NCBI GenBank assembly: GCA_907164885.2
Contig: OU015496.1
Span: forward strand, 101,360,132-101,424,131
Length of the DNA stretch: 64,000 nucleotides
DNA from: Dolomedes plantarius
Taxonomy: Eukaryota; Arthropoda; Arachnida; Araneae; Dolomedidae
Reading direction: 5' to 3'
Shown one piece after another: positions 37,436 to 50,205 of this stretch. A model generated the notes under the pieces. It was not told where the DNA came from. It was given only the letters and a program-made list of their open reading frames with translations, and made no database searches. The position numbers and the translations under genes were made by a program. Numbering within the stretch: the first letter of the stretch is position 1; each line of letters begins with the position of its first letter.

Positions 37436-40400
37436 CTCCAAGAAAATATCTTGCAATAGATTAGACAATTTTGATACATTGAAATTCAATGGATTTTCTA
37501 AAATTATAAAAAGTTTTATTTCAATAATATCAAAAGTTTGTTCTGTTGTACTTATGTGAATATGTTTTTCTAATAATATTTGAAAAGAAATCTTTGTTTT
37601 GACATTTTTTTTTCTAATTTCAGATAAAAAATTTGCTGTAAAAGCTAGATTTTTAGGAGTTTTACCAGTCATAGTTTCTCATATAAAAGCATATGCCAAA
37701 AGACACAAGGTTCTCAATTCTATTTTAAAACTATTGAAGAAGATTATGGGAAGTTGTAAGTAATTTTTAAAAATTATTTATTCCTTTTAGAATTTATTAT
37801 GCATAATTCAAAATTAGTATAACATTGTAGAGGACCAATTCCCTGAGAAAAGTTCATCATGAAAATATTACTTTCATATACATTTTTTGTTGCTTTTTTA
37901 ACCATGATTGACTTTGAGGCCTTTTTTTCAATCAACAAATTATTTTAAATGATTCAGATGAGGACTATTTGTTATTTTGTTATCAGTGTTTTACCATGTT
38001 AATTTGTTATCTTGGTACTTATGATGCTTCAAAATAATTAATAATTTGTTTCTTTAATTATGTTTCAAAGTAATTAATAGTTTGTCTATATAATATGTTT
38101 AAATTATTATGGTAAAACTTAACATTTTTCATATCTCGTTAGAAAAAATAGAAGTGTGTATTTTAATTTTGTTTTGCATTCTGATGAATGTACTGTGTGA
38201 ATGTAGTGAAACCATTTCTAGTTTTTTCTTATTAACAAAAATTTAAATCACATTTTAAATTATAGTTTTGATTGCAAAATAAATGTCAAATCAACTGGAG
38301 TTTTGTACTCTATGTTATAGTATATGTGAGTCTTTAATTTTGAAGTTCTAAAGAATGGACAAAATTATTAAAGATCTTTTTCATGTGCTGCAAAATTTTT
38401 GTTTTTTATTATGCTAAAATTGTTTTTATAAAATTTTCTAGCTGTGAATGCAACAAAATTAAGTAAAGATGGCTTACCGAAAGAGCTTATGCGATTTTTG
38501 GATGATCCTAAAAAAACTACAATCATTCCTGTTCTTGATGCAACCTCCGAAGCTACCCGAACAAGTATGTTATGAATACCTTTGTCATTTCATTTTCATT
38601 TAGCTCAAGTTTATTTATCTATTTCTTGAGCATTTACTGTAAAAAATAAATTAAATATGATCAGATTAAATAAAAGCTCCAATTTTTTCATGCTAAGATA
38701 TTGACAGAAAATCTTGCTTTGAATACATGTAGTTTTTAAATTATTTATCCATGTAATGAATACTAATGAAGATGCAGGAGTGAATGAAATAATTTTTTTT
38801 GTGTTATACATACTATTCTCAGTCTCAGATATTGTGTATAATTCTTTTGAATAGAGTAGGATGTAGATAAAAGTTTTTATTGTTGTGCATAAAATTAATT
38901 TGGACTTTAAATATGTTGCAGACACTTTGAATATATTGTCTGTCTTATTTATTATTATTATTATTACTAGATATTATTATTATTGAAAAATAATGTATTT
39001 TTGTCAGTGAGAGATTTTCTAAAAGAATGTGCAATACCCTCTGAAAGTAGAATTGTATAATGCTTACATTCCACATTATGATGTTGCACTTTGTTAAAAA
39101 CAGATCTAACATAATATATTGCCTTTATAACATGATACTAAACAGATTCACAATGTACCTGTTGTATCAAAAATTTTATGAAATATTTGACAAGTGGTCA
39201 CTTCTTATCAGTTATGTATAATATTTAAAGTATTGCAATAATTTCTATCTTGCACTTAATTTTTTTTTAATCTATTAGTGCTATACACAAAACAAGAAAC
39301 AGAACAAATTATTCATCAATATTTTGGAATGTATCTGTGTTTATCAAATAACGCTTTTAGTGGCAATAATATTTGTTTATTTCTGTCTTTTAATATAGTA
39401 AACATTTTTCTTTGTTTTTCTCAGCTAAGGGCCATATGCAATCACTTTTTAGTTTTTCTGGTAATAAAATAGTTTTACTATTAACAGTTATTTCTCTTCT
39501 AATTTATATATATTTCAAATAAACTCTGTCTTTCATCTTATCTTGAAATTAAAGGAGCTTTTAAATATAATGAAAAATACCTATAACTCTAATCCTTCAT
39601 CAGTTTTAACAAAACTTGTCTTATTCTGCTTCTACTGATACCTGAGATACTGCTTCTACTGTTTAAAAATACGGTGGTGTTGGTATATTTGTTGCTGTGT
39701 TGATTGCAGATGAACTAGTATAGAGTTCTGATGTTATATTGACTGTTTTTATATCCTAATTATAATATTGGTATCTATCTTTCTTCTGAAATATTTTATG
39801 AATCAGCTATACTGAATTTCAAAATACCCTGTTATACAAAATATCTACTAAAAGAATTAAGAAACAAAATTTCTGAAATCTTATAAACAATGTTTATTAT
39901 TTATTGCTATTAAGTATGAAAATTCTTTTTCTATATTTTAGGACACGCTGCTAGGCAATTTGTTAAAGAAGATGTCATTCCAAGGATTTTACAAATTCTG
40001 TTCACTGCTAATAGTGTAAATACATCTAAAAGTGCTACAGCATGTACTACCATCTGCAAAATAGGTTTACGGATTCTAGTGCATCTAACTCAAATAAGTA
40101 AGTCTTTTTCATTATGATGTAATTAATTTGTTAATACTCTTTTTTTAATTTGCAATGATTTTCTCAGAAGATATGAATTTCAATTTTCTTTTGCTTCATA
40201 TTCCATAGGGCTATTTTCTTGACAAACATTATATATTCTGCTTTTTAATATCATACAGTAAAATTTTCTATATTGATGGCTGTATTTATAGATATAATGC
40301 TATGACTGTTATAACTATACTGTCTCAGTAATTATTGTACTATTACTGTATTTTAAAATTTTATAATTTTAACTTTGCTCATCTATCCTTGAAATGAATG

Positions 40401-43400
40401 GATCCCCGTATATACAGACCAGTGGTGCACCCAGGGGGGGAAAGGGACCCTGCCCCCCCCCCTACGAAATAGAAATTGCATTATGAATATTGATTTTGCA
40501 TTATAAATATTTTTATCTGTTCATCTCGGCTCCCCATGCATTATAAATATTTTCATCCGTTCATCTCGCCCCCCCCCCCCCCCAAGAAAAAATCCTGGGT
40601 GCGCCACTGATACAGACAGTTCAAGACTCTCTCTGAAAGAGATTGCAGGTGCTGGAATTTATTCAGAGCTATTTTCTTTTTATATGTCCCTGGGTGCAAA
40701 CACAACACACTTTGATGGAGAATTAGAGACTATCAATATTGCCACTCAACAACTAATTATAAGAGAAAAGGATTTCGAAAAAGTGGTCATCTTGTCAGAC
40801 ACCATCTCAGCTATTCAACCTATAACTGCCTTTAAAGCCCCTGACTCAAGCAGGATTGAAGGTTGTAGAAAAATTTTTAAGCACCTTAAGGAAATGGACA
40901 AAGAGTGGAATTGCAGTAGATCCCAGCCCACTGTGGAGTCTACGGGAAAGAAATGGCTGACCAACTAGCCAAAAAAGGTACTCAGATAACACAAACATCA
41001 ATTACAGAAATTGCCTTCATTTCATCAAAAAAAATTATAAAGAGAAAAATGAATTCTCAGTATGAAAAGAGAAAATTAAGAGATATACAAAATAAGGAAT
41101 GGAAAGATGTAATATTATATATCCTCTCAGCACCAATTGGAACAAGTGTTGCTGCTTTTAGACTTGCCATGGGACATGATTGTTTGCCTAAATACCTTTT
41201 CAGGTTAGGTATTCTTGAAAGCCCAAACTGTATGGAAGTGCCCATGGATGCACAGCATTTGCCACTGTGCTTTGCATTATCAAGTAACTGTCTTTATGGC
41301 AGGTATTGGGAGGCCAGGGAACTGATGAGGACGAATGGATATCAACCCAATTAGACTGTTGTTTCTGCTCCAAGATTTCTATATGCCATTTTGTTTTGTG
41401 TTTTGTTTCTTCTGTTTGATTGTTGTATTTTAGTGGCATATAATAGTGTATAGATGTATGTCTAAGTGCTATTGCTTTAATAAAAAAAAAAACTTTGGTC
41501 ATCACTTTCCAGTTTATTTTATTTAGATTTCAAAATGTTAATACTCATAAGAGAGTTTATGAACTTAATTTGAATCGTTCTGTTTTCCAGAAATCGGCAG
41601 AGAAAAGCTTCTGTCTGCAGGAACCATTCCTTCCCTTTTAAATTGGTGTCGGACTTTATTAGAAATTCCTGGAAATCGCTATAATTGTTTGGTATCCCTT
41701 GTTAGTAATGTTGTTCAGAGATGCATGCCTGCTCGACCTTTACCAGTTAGGAAACTGAACAATCCTGTTATTTTTACCTTCTCAGAAAGCTTTTGTTTGA
41801 ATGAATCTGATAGTTCAGGTAAAACATTATATATTATAAATCTGTGTTTATATATGTTTTTAAACTAAAAAAATATTTGCATTTTACTTCAATATTGGTA
41901 ACTATTTATTGGTAAATAATAGCTGGAATACAATAAATGCTCAAATTTAAAACAAAACTATGTTATTATAAAACCAAAGTTATTTGAAGGTAATAAGTGT
42001 AATATCGTAAATATTCTTTCATTCAAACTTTTATTTTTCCTGTGTAGTTTTTAAGCACTATGATGTGAAGTAGACTTTTTTTCAACTTCTATAGTATGAA
42101 TATTTTAGTAACTGCTTTACAGCCTTATTTAATACTGTTATTCCCTTAATTAAAATATCTCATTTAAATACTTCTTATATATTCATTTTTAATTTTTAGA
42201 AGGAAGAAACGATGATACTTTGAGTTTAGCTTCATCCACTCTATCCTCAGCTGACAGTGGAACTGATTCTGAAGAGGTATGACATTTTTATACAGTATAA
42301 AGATTGATTAATTCTTTAATATTTATTTAAAATATGTCATTTATAGCTGTTGTTTTTTTTGAAAAAAAATTTTAATAGAAAGTATGTAAATAATATATTT
42401 TAGCTGGTCTTCACATTAGATTATTTAAGTAGGCTAGAGAACATGAAAAAAGGCAGAATATTAGTGAGACAAAAAATAGCATAAGTGATATATGCTTGGT
42501 TACTCATGAGGAATTATTAGTACATAGTGACTAAATATTTCCATTAACAATATATTCTTTTTTTATTATTTTTTACTACGATAAAATCTTGAGTATAATA
42601 CGTACTTTTTTTCCACATTTTGGCTCGCAAAAATGAGGGTGCATATTATACTCATGTACAAAAAAACGTAGTTTTAAACATTGAATAAACGACAAACAAT
42701 AGATGAGCTGTATTCTAGTGAAAGTGGTTCAGACTGATAATTTGACAGTATTGTTTGTTTTCATAAGTTCTTTTTCTACCGAATTTGACGTTTTTGTTTC
42801 TTTTTATTACAAATTTTATTTATGTTAATAAATATTTGTGCAATTTTTAACTATAAAATTGAAAAGTTATGGGTGCATATTATAGGCGAATTTTAAATTT
42901 TTCCGAAAAATACATGCAAAATTAAGCACGTGTATTATACACATGTGCATATTATAGTCAAGATTTTACGGTATGTTTATTTCTCCAACTTAATTATGGA
43001 ATATCAATTTTAAAATCTCATATTAAAAACTTATTATAGAAATTAGCAAAGCACATACACACACACAACAGCGATCTTTATATGTAATCTAAAAATAGAA
43101 AAATAGAGTTCTCCTTTTTCGTACATATTTTATGTTTATGGTAGCACTGTCAATATTAAGTAAAGAGAAAGGGATTGATGTCATAAATGCCTCAGTACAG
43201 CATTAAGATATGTAAATGACAAGTATGTCTCACTGAATTTTGTTTGCATCTTGATTGATACCTTGATGTACCAAAATAAACATACAATTTCAAAAGGAAT
43301 CTTGCATATTGGAAATGTTTTAGTGTAGTTCACTCTTGCTGTTTACATGAAGGTCTAGAGTGGTGTCAATGACAAAACTAGAAACTTTGTTTCTTTCATC

Positions 43401-43603
43401 AATGTTGGAAAGAGGTTATATGTGTTATTTGTATCTTACTGGCATACATTAGTCAAATTTCACTGAAAAATGTCACCACAACATGCAGTGACTAAGATCT
43501 GTGATTCGTTTCTCATTTCATTTATGAAAACTTAATGTGAAGAATTATTTCATGCCTATCACTCCAGTTGCATGGGATAAATACCATAAACAGCACCATA
43601 ACC

Positions 43604-43635
<32 letters not shown>

Positions 43636-46600
43636 ACGTACGAATATATTTCGGGGTTTCTATATAGTTTAAAAGTTAAAGAAAATTGAATTTTTATTTT
43701 TTTTAAATTACTGATTTAATAAATTAGCTAATATACTGAAGATAAGTTCTAAATAATATATTTATAATGTATATTTATTCAAGTTCTAATCTCTGTAACT
43801 TATTTGTTGAAGCACTATACTGGTGTTTCTTTACAGGAAATAAGACCTATTGCTGAGCACTTAGAGACCCAGTATACTGAATGCATTGAGCAGTTTTCTG
43901 TATATTTTGATGAAATAAGTGATCTTCATGACATCAGAGTAAGTTGATTTCAATCATTCAGATTCTTAACTAATTATTCCTATTTTAATGATTTTAGCTG
44001 TATAAAAGCATGTGACCATGACTTTTACATAAAAAATCAAGTCTGTGGCATACAACCATTTGGAATTTGAATTAATTTTGAATTTTTAAATTAACTTTCA
44101 TTTTATACAAAAATGTTTTAATATATTGACATCATTTTGATTTTAAGCAAAAATTTACTTAAATGTACGTAACTTTTTTTTTTTTTGTTTTGGTGTGTGT
44201 GTGTGTGCTTGACCTCTTTTATCAAGTCTGAATATTCATTAGTTTCGCCAGTAAAACTTCCTCTATAATTTTAGTATACTAACCTCTCATTATTTTTTTC
44301 GATAATTTAATATGTTTGAAGTAATAATTTAAAAGAAAATGAATTTGTAATCTTTTCACCTGTGAATATTAGTAAATAATTTTTATGGTATAATTATTTA
44401 TATTGACATTTCAAAGTACTACATGTTAGACAACTAACGATATGTACAATATCTGTATTTGTTAAATGGTAACCCAATAGATAGATTTTTCTTTATACTG
44501 AGTCTAAAACCTTAAATATTCATACAATATGTTAGAAAGATTAATTATGATTTTCTATACGATTTGAAATGTTAGAGATTTTTACTTGGGTTTTCATAAA
44601 ATGCAAGAAAAAGTGACCATAGGACAATATGTAACTTTTGAATAGGTGCAGTTCATATATTAATAGGAAATTATATATACAATTATGATCATTAACCAAG
44701 ATATTTTCTACTCTTCTGGTAGCAAAGAGTGTCATCCTTCAGTTAATTCCTCAAATGAATAAATGTACTTAAAGTATGCATTCTTACATATGGAATATGA
44801 GTTAAAATAAAAATTTTGGATTCCTTTAAGTTTAATTTTTGATTCTTTGACTTGAATCCAAAATGGTTTTAAATTTATTATTTTTATTTGTGTTTCTCAA
44901 AAACCATGTATTTTTGTTCAAAGTTAAATCAACAGCTGTTACAGTAATAATATATTTATATTTTTAAAGTTCAATGAACTGTGTGTAACTAGGAGAGTTT
45001 TGAATAATACATTACACTGAAATATTACTGAGCCATTTTTTAAAAACAGCTTTTTGAGTTGGCTTGAGAACATTGAAAATGTTAGACAGTGGCATAACAA
45101 GGGGAGGGCAAGGGGTCTATCCTGCCATGGGTGCCATTTGCAGAGGAGCGCAAAATGGTCCGTAAGACCATTGGACTATTTCGTCCCCAAGACCATAGGG
45201 GGGGGGGTGCCAAAAAGGTATCGTGCCCTGGGTGTCAGTTATGCTCACTACACTACTGATTTTTGAGTATGATTGAGAGAGAAGGGCAGAAAAAGTATAT
45301 GCTTCCTTATACATTTTTTGACAAACTTAAGGCCCCATGATTTACTATAATAATAACTACACAAAACCCCTGTATCTGCTGTAACTTTATATTGGTATTT
45401 CATTGTATTATTTCTTAGAATGATTTTAAAAAATGAGTTATTTATTTTTATTTATATTTTATAGCATCAATATGCCTCTGGAGATGAAAGCCATCCAGAC
45501 TGCATAAAATCAGATAAATTCATCTCATCACCTGTGTCAGAGCTTAAAGACTTGAAAATTAATACCCAAATTCCAAAGATTAATCAAAGACTTCCAAGCA
45601 CTTGTGTAACTAGAAAAGACATGCAGCGAAAAATACGCAAACCTCAAAGTGAAATAACTATGTACACTAAAGAAAAATCTAAATCTCTATCTGTAACTGG
45701 CATATCTACTGGTGTGCAAAGTAATCATGGTAAAATTCCCAGGAAATGTGTTGTATCTGATTCTGCTTGTGATACTTTGGAAAAAAATTTCTCGAAGGTG
45801 GAACCAGGGGATTATCCTTATCATCTAACTGCATCTGAATGTCATCATCTTCTCGAAAGTGCTAGAGAAGAGCGTAAAAATCAGAAATTTCTTGAAAGTG
45901 TTAGTACATCTGAGGTCTATGAGAGACAGTCTTTATCTACAATATCCGTTTCTCCATTTGTGAAACTTGCCTATCCTGATATTCATAGTGGTTTGTGTAT
46001 TCATGAATCGGAAGCAAAGTTGTTGGAACCTGATCCATACCTTATGCGGTAAGGTTTTAAGATAGCCTATGGACTTATTCAAGTAATTGCTGATTATACA
46101 TATGCATGTTATTAATTGGTAATTAAAAAATTTATGTATATGCAGGGCCCGATTTAGAAAATTCTTGACTATAGGCACAATTCGGGATGGGGGCCCCCTA
46201 ACACTGATGTAGGCATAAAATTTCCAAAATTGACACAAAAAAAAAATAATCATGAATCATTAGGAAAGTACCATTTTACGAAGAATTGGCTATTTGAAGT
46301 GTAGAAGCCTAGAACATTATCAAATAACAAAAAGCAATACAACATATTAACTTCATCATTAAAACACCAATACAATGCAACCAGAAAAACTTATTAATCC
46401 TTTCTATACACTATAACATATATATGATGAACTATACATATAACTATACATATGATGAACCAATCAATCAAATTTGAAAGGATATATAAGAAAATTGCTA
46501 TTAAAACAGTTAAAAAAATTGAATTGGGAATTTTTTCTTCTTTTCCTTTTAAAATAAAAATTTTGGGGGAGCCCCCTAGGCCCGGGCCTAATGGAAAATC

Positions 46601-49600
46601 AGGTCCTGTGCATATGTGTGTTTCAAACCATTAGATCTGTTACCGTTATAGCTAATAATCGTTAGAACTGAGCTTTAAACCTCAACACAATGTCTTTATA
46701 GTCCCTCAATTGTGGTTATTCATATATGTTAAATATGTGTAATACTGGTCCTGATAGGTACTTATTTTAGACTTATTTAAATACTGTATTAAATTCAGAT
46801 CATGGAATCGGTACCTTATCATAAGATTGATGGCAAAAACTTAGATAAGAATTTTGGATCTAGAAATGAGGCAGTCTGTCTATACCTAATTGATTCAAAC
46901 GAACACTTCTATCTTAAATAATAATCAGTAAAGTTATTATCATTATTAATGCTATTCATCAGCATTTAAGTTTGAAAAAAAAACTCTTTATAGATTATAT
47001 CTACAGATAAATTTTTAAAGTATGAGTCACAATTAAAGATACAAAAAATTATTGCATTACTACAAATAATTTAAAGAAATCATTTTTGCATTTTATTGTT
47101 TTATAAATACTTTTAAGATTACCTTAAAATGTGCCTGAAAAAATAGTATATTAATATGCTGATTGCTTAAATATCTATTTGGATTCAGTATCATAGGTAT
47201 AGCATTATTGATTAAGCTGCCTGAAGTATCTTTTTAAATCCTTTTGCATTACTGCAAATAATTTAAGAAAACCATTTTTGTATTGTTTTATAAATACTTT
47301 TCATTATTGATTAAGATTACCATAAAATGTTCCTGAAAAATTAGTATATTCTTATGCTGATTGCTTAAATGTCTATTTGAATTCATTATCATAGGTATAA
47401 GTATTGTTAATTAAGCTGCGTGAAGTATCCTTTTAAAAAAAAATTGTTTTGGGTACATGAGAAATGACTAGACACTCTAAAGCATTATTTCATTGGTAAA
47501 TTGTAGGAACTATGCTAAATAAGAAATCAAAGGTTTTTCCTCTTCTAAATATTGGATTACTTTGTGATCACTAACTAACTTGTGTAAATACTATATAACT
47601 CTATAAATCACACGTAAGTATATTTATTTATTTTAATGATACTTATGTTTTACTTATATTTATTTAATTTTTAATGGTGATCATGGCAAGAGGGGATATA
47701 TAATGAGAATCACAAGTAGCAATGTATTAAGGAGAATGATCCAATGTACAAAGTAAATCACCCTCCAACTGCATCCCTAAAGTACAAATATTTTAATTAT
47801 ATTTCTTGAATTATTTGGATTGCAGTTAATCACTAATTTTTTTAAATCTTATATCTTTATAATTATTGTCTTATATTTTCCTCAGAAATGATTTTATGGA
47901 TTAAAATGTTTAATTCAGTATGGATAATTTGATCATTAAAAGTTTATTATTTTATTGATTTATTTTCATAATTATTTTAATAACAGATTTTAATAATCAT
48001 TATTTATTTAAAATAAACTGTCAATATTTTATAATTAATTTTGATATTTAACAGCCCCTTTTAATGTTTCTTTTTAAGGCATGAAGTTTTTCGGCATACA
48101 GAACAGATGGCACATGGTGATTATATGTACACAGAAGTCTACAGCTTTGACAGCCTAATAAATGAAAATTTAAGTTCTTTACCCTTATCAAATAATGATA
48201 AGCAAAGGTAATTATTTATATATTTAATGTATGATAATTTTTGCGTTAAAATTTACGTCACTAAATCTCATGAATATACTCTTGTTTTAGCTCTACAATA
48301 AATATTTTATGGTTACTTCACCTATATATATATATTATGTTATATTTATAAAATAACATACAAGCAAAACTGAAATGATTTTCTTGAAGTTTTCAAATTT
48401 TGTATCCATATCCCTTAACAAAGAATCTCCAGATTTTCTTTCAAATTTCATTGAAAAAGTAAAAATAGATAAGTGAAATACTAATATACACTTAATGAAA
48501 GGTATATATAATTATTAGAAGGACGATTGAATAAACATAGCAATGAAATCAAGAGGGAAACTACAAATGGGGTTATTTATTAGCAGTGTTTCTTCCTGGT
48601 TAATAATGACATGACTAGTAAAATTATATATACTAGTTATCAAAAATTAAGGAAAAATCACAAAAGGGGGGATAACACATTCAAAACTAGGCCAATCTGT
48701 TTAAAATTTGAATATGTTGTTAATTAAAAGGTGCTGAACAATACTACATTTTGCAAAATAGTGGCACTGCAGTCAGAATACGTCATTTGCGAGAAGCATA
48801 AAAGTGCATGTTTCAGAGCAAGGTGGCAATTGTCATTGCGAGGCTGAGATTAGACATCTGGCATAGCCAAATCGTAATAATGACTTCCAGGCATCATTTC
48901 ACCAAAGAACTACGATGGCGAGCTATTGGGAGACTAGAGGCAGGACAAAGTCAGACAGAAGGGGCCAGATGGCTAAATGTGAGTCCGTCTGTGGTTCATA
49001 GACTTTGGCAACAATTTCTAACCATGGATTCAGCATTCAGGAGGTTCAGCCAAGGACGGCTATATGCTACGACGAGTGCCGATGATCGATATTTGCCATT
49101 ATGTGCATGAAGGAATAGAACCGCAACTCCATCTGAACTCAGATCCCAGTGACGTAGCGAGCATAACTGGAGCCCGGGACACGATACCTTTTTGGCGCCC
49201 CCCTTTCCGAAAAACATATAGTAATATAGTATATAGAATGAGTGAAAAGGACCATTTGGCGCCCCTGTTTGAGTGGGGCCCGGGGCATGATAGACCCCCT
49301 TGCCCACCCCACACTACGCCATTGTCAGATCCTCCCTTGCTGCAAGCTCTGGAAGGTTGGTATCAACATCAACCATGCGTAGAAGGCTTCACGAAGGTGG
49401 TCATTTTACGAGGCGACCAGCCATTTGTGTCCCGCTCACGTCATGCCATAGGCGGGAACATTTGCATTAAGTGTGTCAACATGTTCACTGGACGTGTGTT
49501 CAATGGAAGGCTGTTCTCTTTACGGATGAGTCCAGGTTTAGCCTCCAAAGCGATAGTAGGCGTATTTCGATTTGGAGAGAACCTGGAACTCATTTTCATC

Positions 49601-50143
49601 CATCACACATCCGTGAAAGAGATGCATACGGATCAGGCAGTGTCTGTGTTTGGGGTGGTATCTCTTTGGGTAGACGCACAGACCTCCATGTCTTTCCCCG
49701 TGGAAATGTGAATGCTCACACCTATAGAGATAACATCCTTGATGCTTATGTACACCCTTATGCCGGGGCAATAGATGGTGCTTTTGTGCTACAGGACGAT
49801 AACGCGAGACCACACAGGGCTCGCATCGTGGATGCTTATCTTGAGCTGGAAACAATTCAGTGCATGGAGTGGCCAGCTCGATCACCGGACCTGAATCCTA
49901 TTGAGCATGTTTGGGATGCTTTAGGATGACGTATAGCTGTTCTCAATCCTCCTCCTAGCCATGCTTTCAACTGCTTTGCAAGAGCAGTGGCTCTCACTTC
50001 CTACCGAACTCATAGACCGCATAATTGACAGCATCACACATTGCTGTATGTGCTGTATAATGTGTATAAGTTTCACTAAATTCTGCGCGTAACTTTTTGA
50101 GTAATCGCTATTTTTGTGACTTTTCCTTAATTTTTCATAACCA

Positions 50144-50205
<62 letters not shown>

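Larger units (their letters stand above)
40384..41490 (+). mobile_element. 5'-truncated non-LTR retrotransposon in intron 8
   Basis: A plus-strand insertion flanked by a 13-bp duplication, AACTTTGCTCATC (40371-40383) and AACTTTGGTCATC (41491-41503), with one mismatch. It begins just upstream of the RNase H domain and ends in an AATAAA-like signal and an A11 tail. A hAT-like MITE is inserted in it at 40420-40609, so about 900 bp belong to the retrotransposon itself. Same broad family as the copy at 10228-11955. Confidence 0.92.
46049..48078. other. Intron 12
   Basis: Contains a 466-bp hAT-like element near its start and a 192-bp tandem duplication at 47053-47436. The rest is AT-rich. Confidence 0.6.
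48633..50146 (+). mobile_element. Tc1-like transposon 3, interrupted
   Basis: Flanked by TA. Terminal inverted repeats of about 32 bp begin CTAGTTATCAAAAATTAAGG on the left and CACTGGTTATGAAAAATTAAGG-like (first 20: CACTGGTTATGAAAAATTAA) on the reversed right. 1514 bp in total, 1328 bp without the inserted MITE and its duplication. The right end abuts a TA microsatellite. Confidence 0.95.

Noticed and set aside
46452..46634. 60-codon plus-strand frame near the end of the hAT-like element
   Set aside because: It ends within the terminal inverted repeat and flank, and there is no similarity to a transposase.
49064..49885. Open frames on both strands through Tc1 element 3 (for example 49064-49711 + and 49538-49885 -)
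   Set aside because: They run across the MITE junction or antisense to the clearly recognisable transposase and are shadows.
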